NCBI RefSeq assembly: GCF_001922575.1
Contig: NZ_MRCI01000001.1
Coordinates: 1 to 64,000, forward strand
DNA: 64,000 nt
Reading direction: 5' to 3'
Source of the DNA: Neptunomonas phycophila
GTDB taxonomy: Bacteria > Pseudomonadota > Gammaproteobacteria > Pseudomonadales > Balneatricaceae
Part shown: piece after piece, positions 1 through 8,190 of the stretch
Layout of the letters: every line of letters starts with the position of its first letter
How positions within the stretch are numbered: position 1 is the stretch's first letter
The notes under the pieces: generated by a model
Databases searched by the model: none
What the model saw: the letters and a program-made list of their open reading frames with translations, nothing else
What the model was told of the DNA's origin: nothing
Translations under genes and position numbers: made by a program

Positions 1-104
1 GCGAAGTGGAACCACCTGATCCCATCCCGAACTCAGTAGTGAAACGCTTTAGCGCCGATGGTAGTGTGGGGTCTCCCCATGTGAGAGTAGGTCATCGCCA
101 AGCT
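1..104 (+). rRNA. rrf: 5S rRNA, 3' part (5' end outside the window)
   Basis: The stretch carries the conserved 5S core, including the segments cccgaactcag, gtgaaacg, agcgccgatggtagtgtgggg and the ctccccatgtgagagtagg arm. The first bases of the gene lie upstream of the window. The 3' end near 104 is placed where the terminal helix should close, followed at once by a rho-independent terminator. This is therefore the end of an rRNA operon on the plus strand. Confidence 0.95.
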
Positions 105-115
105 TTTATACCGAA

Positions 116-147
116 CCCCTGATTGCGCTGCAGTCAGGGGTTTTTTT
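116..147 (+). terminator. rho-independent terminator of the rRNA operon
   Basis: A 7-bp perfect stem (cccctga 116-122 with tcagggg 134-140) and an 11-base loop are followed directly by seven T residues (141-147). It sits 12 bases after the 5S rRNA end. Confidence 0.9.
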
Positions 148-256
148 ATGGTTATTGTTTTTACGATTGGCTAAACAGGCGGTGTTTTGCTTTACCTTTT
201 CTATATAATTAGTGACAGTAATTATTTAACTAGTCGTAAAATAGAGAGAGTGAGCT

Positions 257-736
257 TTGTCTGATTCGGTGATGTATATTTTGTTGGTTGCGGGGATTTT
301 GATTTCTGCTGTATTGATGGTTGTTATTTATCGGCAGGTTAGAAGTTTACGACGCAAACAAGAAGAGCGATTAGCAAATCAGGAGAATTTGCAACGAATC
401 CAAAAAGAGCGTTATGAATATATTGAGAGTAGCCTCAATATTTTAACCGATGCCTTAATGAATTCTCAGATAGGAGTGGTTGAAGGTGCTATTCGCGTTA
501 AATCGCTGCTAGATTATTATAATCCTGCTCTACATGATGAGCCCGCTTATACGGTATTTACTGAAATACATGAGCAGACAGAGCATATTCCTATTAAAGA
601 AGCGTGGAAAAAGCTAGAAAAGCCTATCCGTCGTAAGCATGAACTATTCATGGCACGTTTGGAGATAGCCCACGGGGAAGAGGTCGTCAAAGCCGCCGGT
701 CAACTCCATGCCCATATCAACAAAGCGAAGCAATAA
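257..736 (+). CDS. DUF2489-like membrane-anchored protein
   Basis: A 159-residue protein with one N-terminal membrane segment (about residues 5-24), then a basic stretch (RSLRRKQEER) and a mostly helical, charged cytoplasmic part. The sequence resembles the DUF2489 family, whose function is unknown. The TTG at 257 gives the full product; ATG at 272 is an alternative, and a purine-rich stretch (agagagag) lies before the TTG. A TATAAT-like hexamer is present at 204-209. The next gene starts 2 bases after its stop, so the two are probably co-transcribed. Confidence 0.8.
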   Translation: MSDSVMYILLVAGILISAVLMVVIYRQVRSLRRKQEERLANQENLQRIQKERYEYIESSLNILTDALMNSQIGVVEGAIRVKSLLDYYNPALHDEPAYTVFTEIHEQTEHIPIKEAWKKLEKPIRRKHELFMARLEIAHGEEVVKAAGQLHAHINKAKQ

Positions 737-738
737 AG

Positions 739-1113
739 GTGGAGTTTGTTGCCACTTTTTTGGTGTGCTTATTCATTCTACTATTACTCGTAGTCGCTTT
801 AGTTTTTGGACGGCCGCCTGTTTATCGCCCAAGCCGTGAGTATGTACTACATATGATTGAAGGCATGATTAGCGGAGAGCAAGACCAAGATGCATGGACG
901 CTTTTTGTAGGACTTCCTATTATTCATGATCCTGAATTAGAGGACATTAGGCAGTCTTGCTATGAGTTAGAGTTGGATGCGGAGTCTGGTGGTGCTGTTA
1001 GTTTTGGCTCGGCTCGCTACCGTTATAACGACCAAGGTATGGATCGTTTAAAGTTATTACGAGGTGAGCTGGAGCAGCTAATTCTCAAAACTCCAGTATT
1101 TAAGTCTTTTTAA
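739..1113 (+). CDS. small membrane-anchored hypothetical protein
   Basis: A 124-residue product. Residues 3-24 are a strongly hydrophobic helix ending in FGRPP, followed by a soluble domain of about 100 residues with acidic patches. It begins with GTG two bases after the preceding stop, which suggests translational coupling with the DUF2489-like gene. Its stop overlaps by 4 bases the end of the convergent histidine kinase gene. I do not recognise the family. Confidence 0.7.
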   Translation: MEFVATFLVCLFILLLLVVALVFGRPPVYRPSREYVLHMIEGMISGEQDQDAWTLFVGLPIIHDPELEDIRQSCYELELDAESGGAVSFGSARYRYNDQGMDRLKLLRGELEQLILKTPVFKSF

Positions 1114-3785
1114 CCATCTGTGTTATCAACTGATTTAAGCACGCGCTTAAGCTGCCATATTGCATACCAGAGTTCTTTCCAGTTAACTGGTGCAGTATGT
1201 AATATGTTATGTATTTCGGAAGCGCAGCATTCAATTTCTGGTAGCTCATACAGACCAGCTAGCCCAATAAGTTGATGGTTTACTTCGCCAATAATTTGAG
1301 TGTTGCGTGCCGTAAAGCTATCGTGTATTAGTTGACACAATCTACCGAGCTCCTCTTCGATCTGAGAGGTTGATACATCGTAATCCTCTATATTGGTAAC
1401 TTTCTCCTGCTTGCTATGAGGCGATTGGGATATGCTATTGGTCGTATTTCCAACTGTTAAGTATCTAATGGTTGAAATTAGTTCGTCGTCGTTCACAGGC
1501 TTGAGTAGCACTTTTGAAATTCCAGCACTGATGAGTGCGTGATGCTCATGAGCAATAATATTAGCTGTAAGGGCTATTACGGGCAGATCAGGGTACTTCT
1601 GCTTAATCTGCGAGGTAGCCTCTAAACCATCCATGACTGGCATATGCACATCCATGATCACCAAGTCCGGCTGTTGGGCTTGGGTCTGTTCTATGGCTTC
1701 TACTCCCGTCGCTGCGGGGAATACATTGATGCCAGATTTCTCGAGAATTTTGCTGATTAACAACCGGTTGAACTCGTTATCTTCAGCTAGGACCACACTA
1801 ATAGGTAGCAGGTTTTCGTTATTTTCTTGTCCTGTTTGAAGTAGGTAATACGGTAGATCAAGGGCTTTAAATAACGCATCTGGCCGTGCTGGCTTGGAAA
1901 TAGGAATGAGGTTTGTCGGGTGTTCAATTGGAAGTTGACAATCGGAAGGTAGCATAGCTACGACAAGGTTTCCTTGTGAGGAGAGTAGCGATAAAGAGGC
2001 GTGAAAGATGCGCTCTTCCTCAGATGTTGCTTTAGCCGGCAAGCCAACCATAAATGTGTTGTGAGGTGCGAGGTGTTGCAAGCATTCGTCAATGGAGCGG
2101 ACATTGATAACGCGCTCAGTTTGTCGAAAGAGAATTTCAATAAGGGATCGGCGTTGAGATACATTACCTTCGCAAATAACTATATTTTGTTCGTTATTAT
2201 AGGTTGGCGGCTCTACTTTAATAAGCGGACGGTTTTCACTAGGTTTGAAAGGCAAATAGAGACTGACGGTAGTCCCTTCACCTTCCTCACTAATCATCTC
2301 AAGACGGCCGCCCATGAGTTCAGTCAGCTTTTTCGAGATAACAAGCCCGAGGCCTGAGCCCCCAAAACGACGGGTGATTGATGTGTCGGCTTGCATGAAA
2401 GCTTGGAAAAGCTGTTCTAGATGCTCCTGCGGAATACCTATACCAGTATCGATGACTTTTAAAGTGTATAAACTCTGCTGATTGTTGATAGGGCTAATAT
2501 CGACATGGACTTCTACCGTGCCGCTTTGTGTAAATTTAACCGCGTTGGCTATAAGGTTGGAGATTATCTGGCGCAAGCGCGTAGGGTCGCCAATAACGTC
2601 GAGGTCTTGGCGCGGCTGCATGTGTGTTATCAGCTCAAGGCCTTTTTCATGAGCTTTTGGTGCTTGCATTTCTAGCACATCATATATGATTTCTTCTAAA
2701 TTGAAGTCGATTAGTTCAAGTGTAATTGCATCTTGCTGGAGTTTAGAAAAGTCCAGTATGTCATCAATAATTGATAGCAGCATCAGCGACGTCTGATTGA
2801 TGATCCGTATGTGCTCTAGCTGTTCTGGTGAGCATGGCGATTGCTTCATTAACTTCGCAAAGCCCACAACAGAGGTTAGCGGCGTGCGCAACTCATGACT
2901 CATTCTTGCTAAGAATTCGTCCTTAGCTTTATTCGCCTCATCGGCTCTTTTGCTGGCTTTTGCAAGAGCAGTGTTTTGTTGTTCCAAATGATGGAGTGTT
3001 GCCTGTAATTTTCGGGTGGCTAGGTTAATGCGGTTTTCTTGGTTAGTGACTAACTTTTGTATGGTATCAGCCAGCCCGTTTAAGCCTTGCGCTAAGAGGT
3101 TAAATTCCCCTGTATAAGTATTGGTAACTCGCGTGTCTAAGCTGCCTGTTTGGATCCGTTCCATTACTTGCGTTAGCCCAAGGATAGGTTGAGATATTCG
3201 CTTGCCAAAACGCAGCGCTAATACAGCAGAAGACACGAAAGCCAGTAGTAATAAAGATATACTGGCCAGTAGAATTTGTTGCTCTTGTTTCTCTTTGCGG
3301 CTCTCGGACATGATGACTATAACCCAACCGACAGTATCTGAAATACTTTCAGTTTCTTGAAACTCTGGGTTATCCAAAAAAGGTATGCCTGTTGTGCTAA
3401 CTGGCTGAGTAAAATACCAGTATTGATCGTGAATGTAGGCCGATGGCGCAGCAACCTTTAAACTAATAGGAAATTGAGCTGAGCGTTGAATTAACTGATA
3501 TTCGCCGTTCAAGAAAAGTACATCCGCTACATCTTTTTCTTGAAATGGTCCTTTGCTAATTGATTTGAGCAGTTCGTTGTTACCGGTCATTAAAGCAAAC
3601 TCGGATGAAGAGGCGACCAGCCTCGCCAATAGCTGGCCTCGTTCAACGAGAATATTCTCTGCATCTTGTAAGCGCGTCATTGTGAAGTATGCACCCAAAA
3701 CAAGAGAGATAAATAACAGAGGGAATAAAGTTAACAACAGCAGTCTTTGGCGAATACCAAAGCGGGTATTGATTGATGTTGGCAT
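1110..3785 (-). CDS. hybrid sensor histidine kinase (HAMP, HisKA, HATPase, degenerate REC, REC, HPt)
   Basis: An 891-residue inner-membrane kinase laid out like BarA/GacS-type unorthodox kinases. TM1 is about 13-34, a periplasmic loop follows to about 165, TM2 is about 169-191, then HAMP (192-245). The HisKA domain has the phospho-acceptor H297 in MSHELRTP. HATPase shows the N box (NLIANAVKF near 410), DTGIGI and GGSGLGL. Residues 535-645 look like a receiver without the acidic triad. The true receiver has EDN at 668-670, D712 in MDVHMP and K762. The C-terminal 100 residues look like an HPt domain with H837. Its ATG overlaps the stop of the upstream periplasmic protein gene (TAATG), so the two are coupled. 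No separate response regulator gene is adjacent. Confidence 0.92.
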   Translation of the reverse strand: MPTSINTRFGIRQRLLLLTLFPLLFISLVLGAYFTMTRLQDAENILVERGQLLARLVASSSEFALMTGNNELLKSISKGPFQEKDVADVLFLNGEYQLIQRSAQFPISLKVAAPSAYIHDQYWYFTQPVSTTGIPFLDNPEFQETESISDTVGWVIVIMSESRKEKQEQQILLASISLLLLAFVSSAVLALRFGKRISQPILGLTQVMERIQTGSLDTRVTNTYTGEFNLLAQGLNGLADTIQKLVTNQENRINLATRKLQATLHHLEQQNTALAKASKRADEANKAKDEFLARMSHELRTPLTSVVGFAKLMKQSPCSPEQLEHIRIINQTSLMLLSIIDDILDFSKLQQDAITLELIDFNLEEIIYDVLEMQAPKAHEKGLELITHMQPRQDLDVIGDPTRLRQIISNLIANAVKFTQSGTVEVHVDISPINNQQSLYTLKVIDTGIGIPQEHLEQLFQAFMQADTSITRRFGGSGLGLVISKKLTELMGGRLEMISEEGEGTTVSLYLPFKPSENRPLIKVEPPTYNNEQNIVICEGNVSQRRSLIEILFRQTERVINVRSIDECLQHLAPHNTFMVGLPAKATSEEERIFHASLSLLSSQGNLVVAMLPSDCQLPIEHPTNLIPISKPARPDALFKALDLPYYLLQTGQENNENLLPISVVLAEDNEFNRLLISKILEKSGINVFPAATGVEAIEQTQAQQPDLVIMDVHMPVMDGLEATSQIKQKYPDLPVIALTANIIAHEHHALISAGISKVLLKPVNDDELISTIRYLTVGNTTNSISQSPHSKQEKVTNIEDYDVSTSQIEEELGRLCQLIHDSFTARNTQIIGEVNHQLIGLAGLYELPEIECCASEIHNILHTAPVNWKELWYAIWQLKRVLKSVDNTDG

Positions 3786-4738
3786 TAGCTATTCCCCTGT
3801 AGCGTTGAACGCAGTCGATCACTGGACGGCGGATATAGCTTGAGCTGTTTAGCCGTTGACGCGTTAATCTTTACATCAAAGTATTTGGGGTATCGGGGGC
3901 TGTTTAACTGACGACTTACCTGAAAATCACTAATTAGCTCGCCTGTTTCTGTTCCTACTTGTAAGGTTGTGGAGTAAACGGCTGCTAGGGCTCCCGCCTT
4001 AACATAGGTCTCGGAGAATCCGATGAGTGGCTTTTTGTGACGCAGTGCTAGATATAAAGACCACTTGGCGCTTGCTCTGTTGAATGCACCCTGATCCGGT
4101 ATGGCAAGGAAGATGTCACTATTAGATATAAGTGGATTAATGATGTTGATTGGGTTGTCTGTAGACGCTAAAACGCTTGATCGGCTTGTGAATTGATATT
4201 GCGCTGCAGCCTCTTCAAAGAAGGGCTTTTCTTTGAAAGAAGATTGTCCAAACAACGTGCTAATGACGGTTGCACCGGGTACTAGCAGCCGAGCTAGGTG
4301 TACTTGTCGGGACATGGGTTGGTCAATGAATAGAGCGCTCACTTGATGGTCGTTACGATTAAATTTTGCCGTTAGGCGCTCGTAGCTGCGCCTCGGAATA
4401 AAGCTGGCTAGGATGGGGGTATCAGGGTAGTCCAACAAAGCGGCTTCAAACGCTTTGCTTCCTAATGTGACTACCAAGTCGCTTTGGATTGATGATCGTT
4501 CGTTGGGGTATAGCTTAAATACCTCTATTTCAATTTGCGAAGGAGAGGTATTGATAATCTGCTCAGTGACAGAACGATACGAAACATCGTTGCTGCTTAA
4601 CAGAACAGTGACATGCATTTGCGATAAATTAGATTGCCCGTAGGCTGATACACACGCTATAAATAGCAATGAGGCTAAAGCTGCACTACCAATATAGGCT
4701 CTCAACTTAAGCTGTGTGAAGCGTACGCACATTTGCAT
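3785..4738 (-). CDS. periplasmic substrate-binding-like protein (ABC_sub_bind type)
   Basis: A 317-residue protein with an N-terminal signal sequence (hydrophobic 13-33, likely cleavage after SAYG). The rest resembles the ABC transporter substrate-binding family PF04392, with alternating strand and helix segments such as DLVVTLGSKAFEAAL and DIFLAIPDQGAFN. No ABC permease or ATPase gene is nearby. Instead it lies between a TonB-dependent receptor (15 bases upstream) and a hybrid kinase (overlapping by one base downstream). I infer that it is a ligand-binding partner of the kinase rather than a transport component. The ligand cannot be read from the sequence. Confidence 0.82.
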   Translation of the reverse strand: MQMCVRFTQLKLRAYIGSAALASLLFIACVSAYGQSNLSQMHVTVLLSSNDVSYRSVTEQIINTSPSQIEIEVFKLYPNERSSIQSDLVVTLGSKAFEAALLDYPDTPILASFIPRRSYERLTAKFNRNDHQVSALFIDQPMSRQVHLARLLVPGATVISTLFGQSSFKEKPFFEEAAAQYQFTSRSSVLASTDNPINIINPLISNSDIFLAIPDQGAFNRASAKWSLYLALRHKKPLIGFSETYVKAGALAAVYSTTLQVGTETGELISDFQVSRQLNSPRYPKYFDVKINASTAKQLKLYPPSSDRLRSTLQGNS

Positions 4739-4753
4739 TCCTTGCTATGAATA

Positions 4754-6841
4754 TCAAAAGCTAAGATCCATCGTTAAATATAAGCGCCGATCAAATAAGT
4801 TGTTCTCTCCAAAGTCGTGATATTCATTGTTAAAAAGATTTTTTACGATAATTTTCGTAGTTAATACTTGCTCATGAGAAAGGGGATGAGTAAAGCTTAA
4901 TTGTGAATCAAATGTGCTAAAGCTATCAACTTGGCTACTGTCAAACCATTCTACATCAGACATGTAATTATAAACTAAGCTAGCATTTATCGCTGGAGTG
5001 AAAGAGTGATTGTATAAGAGCGATAGGGTATGGCGTGGAGATCTTTCATCCATCGTTTGGTTTTTCTTAGCTCCGCGATCTTTAATACCCGTCAGACGGT
5101 TATAGTTATAAGCAAGGTGCACTAAATCATTAGGCGTTGTGTGAACAGTTGCCTGTAAATCGAGACCTTTAGCGTAACTATGAGATGCATTTTTGACGGT
5201 AAATACTCGGCTATTAGAGTCTCCATCAACGATAGTTAACAGGTCAATATCGCTGTTCGTGAAATAGCTGTTTAGCCCATCACTGATTTTCTCTTGGTAT
5301 AGTTTGATGTCGATATAGCCCTTGTAACGAGGCAGGGCCCACAATAAGCCTAATTCCGTGCTGATCAGCTTTTCAGGGGCCAGGTTTGTGTTGCGCATAG
5401 ACACATAATCAAAGACAACACCTTCAGGAGATTGATAGCTTACTTGCGTCATCTCTTCTAGCAAGGAGGGCATGCGGTACGCTTTAGTTGCTGCTGCGCG
5501 CAATGTGATAGCTTTTGACGCTTGGTAGTTAGCACCAAGGCGGATTGATGTCGCTGTTCCCGCAATCGTCGAGTCTTCAACCATCAGTCCGAAGTTAGTA
5601 TAGAGCTTTGGTGAAAGTTGCCATTCTACATTGTTAAACGCATAAAATAGATCTTCGTTGATGGCTTCTTCTTGGCCTAAGTAGACAGCGCTCTTAACCG
5701 TATCTTGTCGGTAGCCGATTCCACTTGCCATGTTGACTGAAGAGCCAAAGCCTTGGGTGTACTGAAGCTCTAGTCCGGAGCTTTGAGCAGTCCCTTTTTC
5801 TCCTGCAGGCCAGACGGAGAAGTCAGAGGCGGTTTGCGAAGGGAATGGATAAGCTGGGCCATAAAGCCCTGCTAACTGTTGTAGTAAACCGTTTACACCT
5901 GCAAGCCCGGGATCCCCTAAAAATTCTGATGCCATTAAGCGTGGCGAGTTAAGTTTTAAATAGTTATTAAATACGCTAATACGGATATCGCTGTTGTCTG
6001 TTAGTGTTCGTTGCCAATCTAGCTGCTCATAGTGAGAATGATGCTCACGTGGTAGGTAGTTATAAGGCTCGTCTGCTGGGTCGTCTGCGGCGCCTATATC
6101 AATATAACCATGGCTGAAACCTGCCGATATATTGATGGTATCAAACAGAGTGGGTGTAAACGTGAGTGATACGTTACCCATATTGGCTTGCTTGCCATCA
6201 TTTACATCATCGAACCCGTTATTCTGGTCATGGGTCAGGCTGGCTCTGACACTCATGTCATCAGTACGCTTAGAAAATGAAGCGTTCACACGCTTTGTCT
6301 GCTGGCTGCCTAAAGTGGCGCTAATATGGTGGGATTCTTGATCGAGAGGCTGGAACGTAACAATATTAATCGCGCCGATTAATGCGTTTGATCCATATGA
6401 TGGAACGTTTGATCCGCGAACCACTTCAATATAGTCAATATCTTCGATGGATATACCTAGAGTATTCCATGCCACGGTGGATAGCATAGCCAAGTATACG
6501 GGGCGGCCATTAATACGTATATCTAGCCGATTCGGAAACTCTCCAGAGTTGCCGTGATAGCTAACCGCATGCTTGTTGGCATTGGGATTATAGCTTTGGA
6601 AACCGGGTACCAACTTAAATAGCTCCGTGATATCGGTTGCCGTTGACGCTTTAATCATCTCCTGAGAAATAATCGTGGTCGATACCGGCAGCTCTTGCAG
6701 GTTTTGAGGTAATCGGGATACAGAGGATATCTCTGGTATGTCGTTAAAAAGATCCGTTTCGTTGTAACTGAACACATCCTGTGACAGCAAGAAAGAAGTC
6801 GTCAATAAACTGCGAACACATGTCTTTTTTAAAAGGGACAT
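4754..6841 (-). CDS. TonB-dependent outer-membrane receptor
   Basis: A 695-residue protein with a signal peptide (about 1-25), a plug domain (about 48-165, with STTIISQEMI, RINGRPVYL and IEVVRGSNVPSYGSNALIGAINIVT) and a long beta-barrel ending in the outer-membrane C-terminal phenylalanine (LTMDLSF). The IEVVRG and GAINI(V)T motifs are hallmarks of these receptors. It takes up a ligand across the outer membrane using TonB/ExbB/ExbD energy; no TonB genes lie in the window. It is the first large gene of a three-gene minus-strand unit with a periplasmic binding protein and a hybrid kinase. The substrate is unknown. Confidence 0.93.
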   Translation of the reverse strand: MSLLKKTCVRSLLTTSFLLSQDVFSYNETDLFNDIPEISSVSRLPQNLQELPVSTTIISQEMIKASTATDITELFKLVPGFQSYNPNANKHAVSYHGNSGEFPNRLDIRINGRPVYLAMLSTVAWNTLGISIEDIDYIEVVRGSNVPSYGSNALIGAINIVTFQPLDQESHHISATLGSQQTKRVNASFSKRTDDMSVRASLTHDQNNGFDDVNDGKQANMGNVSLTFTPTLFDTINISAGFSHGYIDIGAADDPADEPYNYLPREHHSHYEQLDWQRTLTDNSDIRISVFNNYLKLNSPRLMASEFLGDPGLAGVNGLLQQLAGLYGPAYPFPSQTASDFSVWPAGEKGTAQSSGLELQYTQGFGSSVNMASGIGYRQDTVKSAVYLGQEEAINEDLFYAFNNVEWQLSPKLYTNFGLMVEDSTIAGTATSIRLGANYQASKAITLRAAATKAYRMPSLLEEMTQVSYQSPEGVVFDYVSMRNTNLAPEKLISTELGLLWALPRYKGYIDIKLYQEKISDGLNSYFTNSDIDLLTIVDGDSNSRVFTVKNASHSYAKGLDLQATVHTTPNDLVHLAYNYNRLTGIKDRGAKKNQTMDERSPRHTLSLLYNHSFTPAINASLVYNYMSDVEWFDSSQVDSFSTFDSQLSFTHPLSHEQVLTTKIIVKNLFNNEYHDFGENNLFDRRLYLTMDLSF

Positions 6842-6870
6842 CTACTAAGTAACCCGTATTTTTGTTGTTG

Positions 6871-6960
6871 CTACACACGCGTGCCGATATAAATAATAAC
6901 CGCAGTCATTAAAACAGCTTCGATGATAAAGCCGTTCGTTGTTAGCACCCAGTCGAGCAT
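6871..6960 (-). CDS. possible 29-residue membrane peptide
   Basis: A short open frame beginning with ATG at 6960 encodes MLDWVLTTNGFIIEAVLMTA followed by VIIYIGTRV. Most of it could form one membrane helix. AAGG lies about 10 bases before the ATG. It ends 29 bases upstream of the TonB-dependent receptor gene on the same strand, so it could be the leader of that operon. It is too short to separate from chance by sequence alone, and no family is recognised. Confidence 0.35.
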   Translation of the reverse strand: MLDWVLTTNGFIIEAVLMTAVIIYIGTRV

Positions 6961-7046
6961 ATTAAAGAACCTTAAAATTGATCATTAATTATACTGTTTT
7001 AAGGCGCTTACGAGTAGTCACAACTGTAACGACCACTTACGAACCT

Positions 7047-8000
7047 TCACATCCAGCGATTACGATAGAAATACCATAGCATGAGAGCTGAAATAGCCGT
7101 TAAACCAGCGACGAAATACGTAAATGCCCATGGGGATTCTGTCCCAGGGATGCCTCCTATATTTACGCCTAAAAGCCCTGTTAAAAAGCCCAAAGGTAAA
7201 AAAACAGCAGAAATAATAGAAAGTAAATACATGCGCTGATTCAGCAGGTCGGTTGTGTAACTGACTAACTGCTCGATAATGACGCTGATCCGCTCACTCA
7301 CAGATTCTAATTGGTCGAGCTTGCGCATCAATCGCTCGTTAATTTCTTCAACTACGCGACGGTCATGTTCGCTTAATAAGGGTGAGTCTGACTCGATAAT
7401 CCCGTCAAAGGCCTCTTGTTCGGGTAACAAGTAGCGACGCAGCGCAATGATTTGCCGTTTAAGATCAGCCACTTGCTTGCGGTGCTCTTGTTTAGGTTGA
7501 TCAACAACCCTGTCTTCAATACTGGTTACTTGATCATCTACGCGGTCTACAAAATCAGCCACTCGTCCTGTTAGTCGTTGGCATAAGGTGGTGATGAGTT
7601 CACCTGAGTCTCGTGGTCCTTTGCCTTCTTCGAGGCGTTTAACGGTATCCTGAACACTCAGGAGCACGCGGCGTCGGGTACTAATAATTCGGCCTTCCTC
7701 TAACCAAATGCGAATAGAGACCATATCTTCGGGGTCTTCATCGGGGTTGAGGTTGACGCCACGCAAAATTAGTAACACCCCGTTATCATATTGGTTAAAG
7801 CGTGGGCGGGACTCTTCTGCTAAAAGTGCTTCGACCACAATAGGGTCTATTTGGCTTTCATTGCGAAGCCATTGTTTTGCACCGGGGTTATCAAAATTGA
7901 GATGGATCCATTGAGCACAGTGGTTTCTCTCAAAGGGGTATGGAGAGGGTGTGACTCCGCCTAAACCGTCAAGATCAAATGCGTGAATTAAACCTTCCAT
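7047..8000 (-). CDS. zntB: CorA/ZntB-family divalent metal transporter
   Basis: A 317-residue protein of the CorA superfamily. A long acidic and helical cytoplasmic domain is followed by two C-terminal membrane helices (about 256-276 and 289-309). The selectivity loop reads GVNIGGIPG, as in ZntB-type members, where CorA proteins have GMN. It should form a pentamer in the inner membrane and move Zn2+ or a similar ion. I place the start at ATG 8000 (MEGLIHAFDL) because AGAGG lies 6 bases before it; the frame is open up to 8036. It is divergent from the MgtE-type gene. Confidence 0.85.
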   Translation of the reverse strand: MEGLIHAFDLDGLGGVTPSPYPFERNHCAQWIHLNFDNPGAKQWLRNESQIDPIVVEALLAEESRPRFNQYDNGVLLILRGVNLNPDEDPEDMVSIRIWLEEGRIISTRRRVLLSVQDTVKRLEEGKGPRDSGELITTLCQRLTGRVADFVDRVDDQVTSIEDRVVDQPKQEHRKQVADLKRQIIALRRYLLPEQEAFDGIIESDSPLLSEHDRRVVEEINERLMRKLDQLESVSERISVIIEQLVSYTTDLLNQRMYLLSIISAVFLPLGFLTGLLGVNIGGIPGTESPWAFTYFVAGLTAISALMLWYFYRNRWM

Positions 8001-8190
8001 TGTTACCTCTAAGAGCAAAAAAGATATGTTCGGCATAATCGCATAGATAATTGATAAAGTTGAGTAAATTTATCGGATTCTGATGGCAGAATAGGTGAAA
8101 ACACAGTGCACTGTGTGTATGTTATCTGTGGGCTAGATTAAGCGGTGTAGCCACCCATTCTAATGCGGTGCTATTAAGGAGTTGCGGTAT

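Noticed and set aside
3785-4738. A complete ABC importer for the substrate-binding-like protein
   Set aside because: No permease or ATPase gene is adjacent; the gene is joined to a receptor and a kinase instead.
6842-7046. A cobalamin or other riboswitch upstream of the TonB receptor
   Set aside because: No B12-box-like conserved segment or clear multi-stem structure was found in the 200 bases before the gene.
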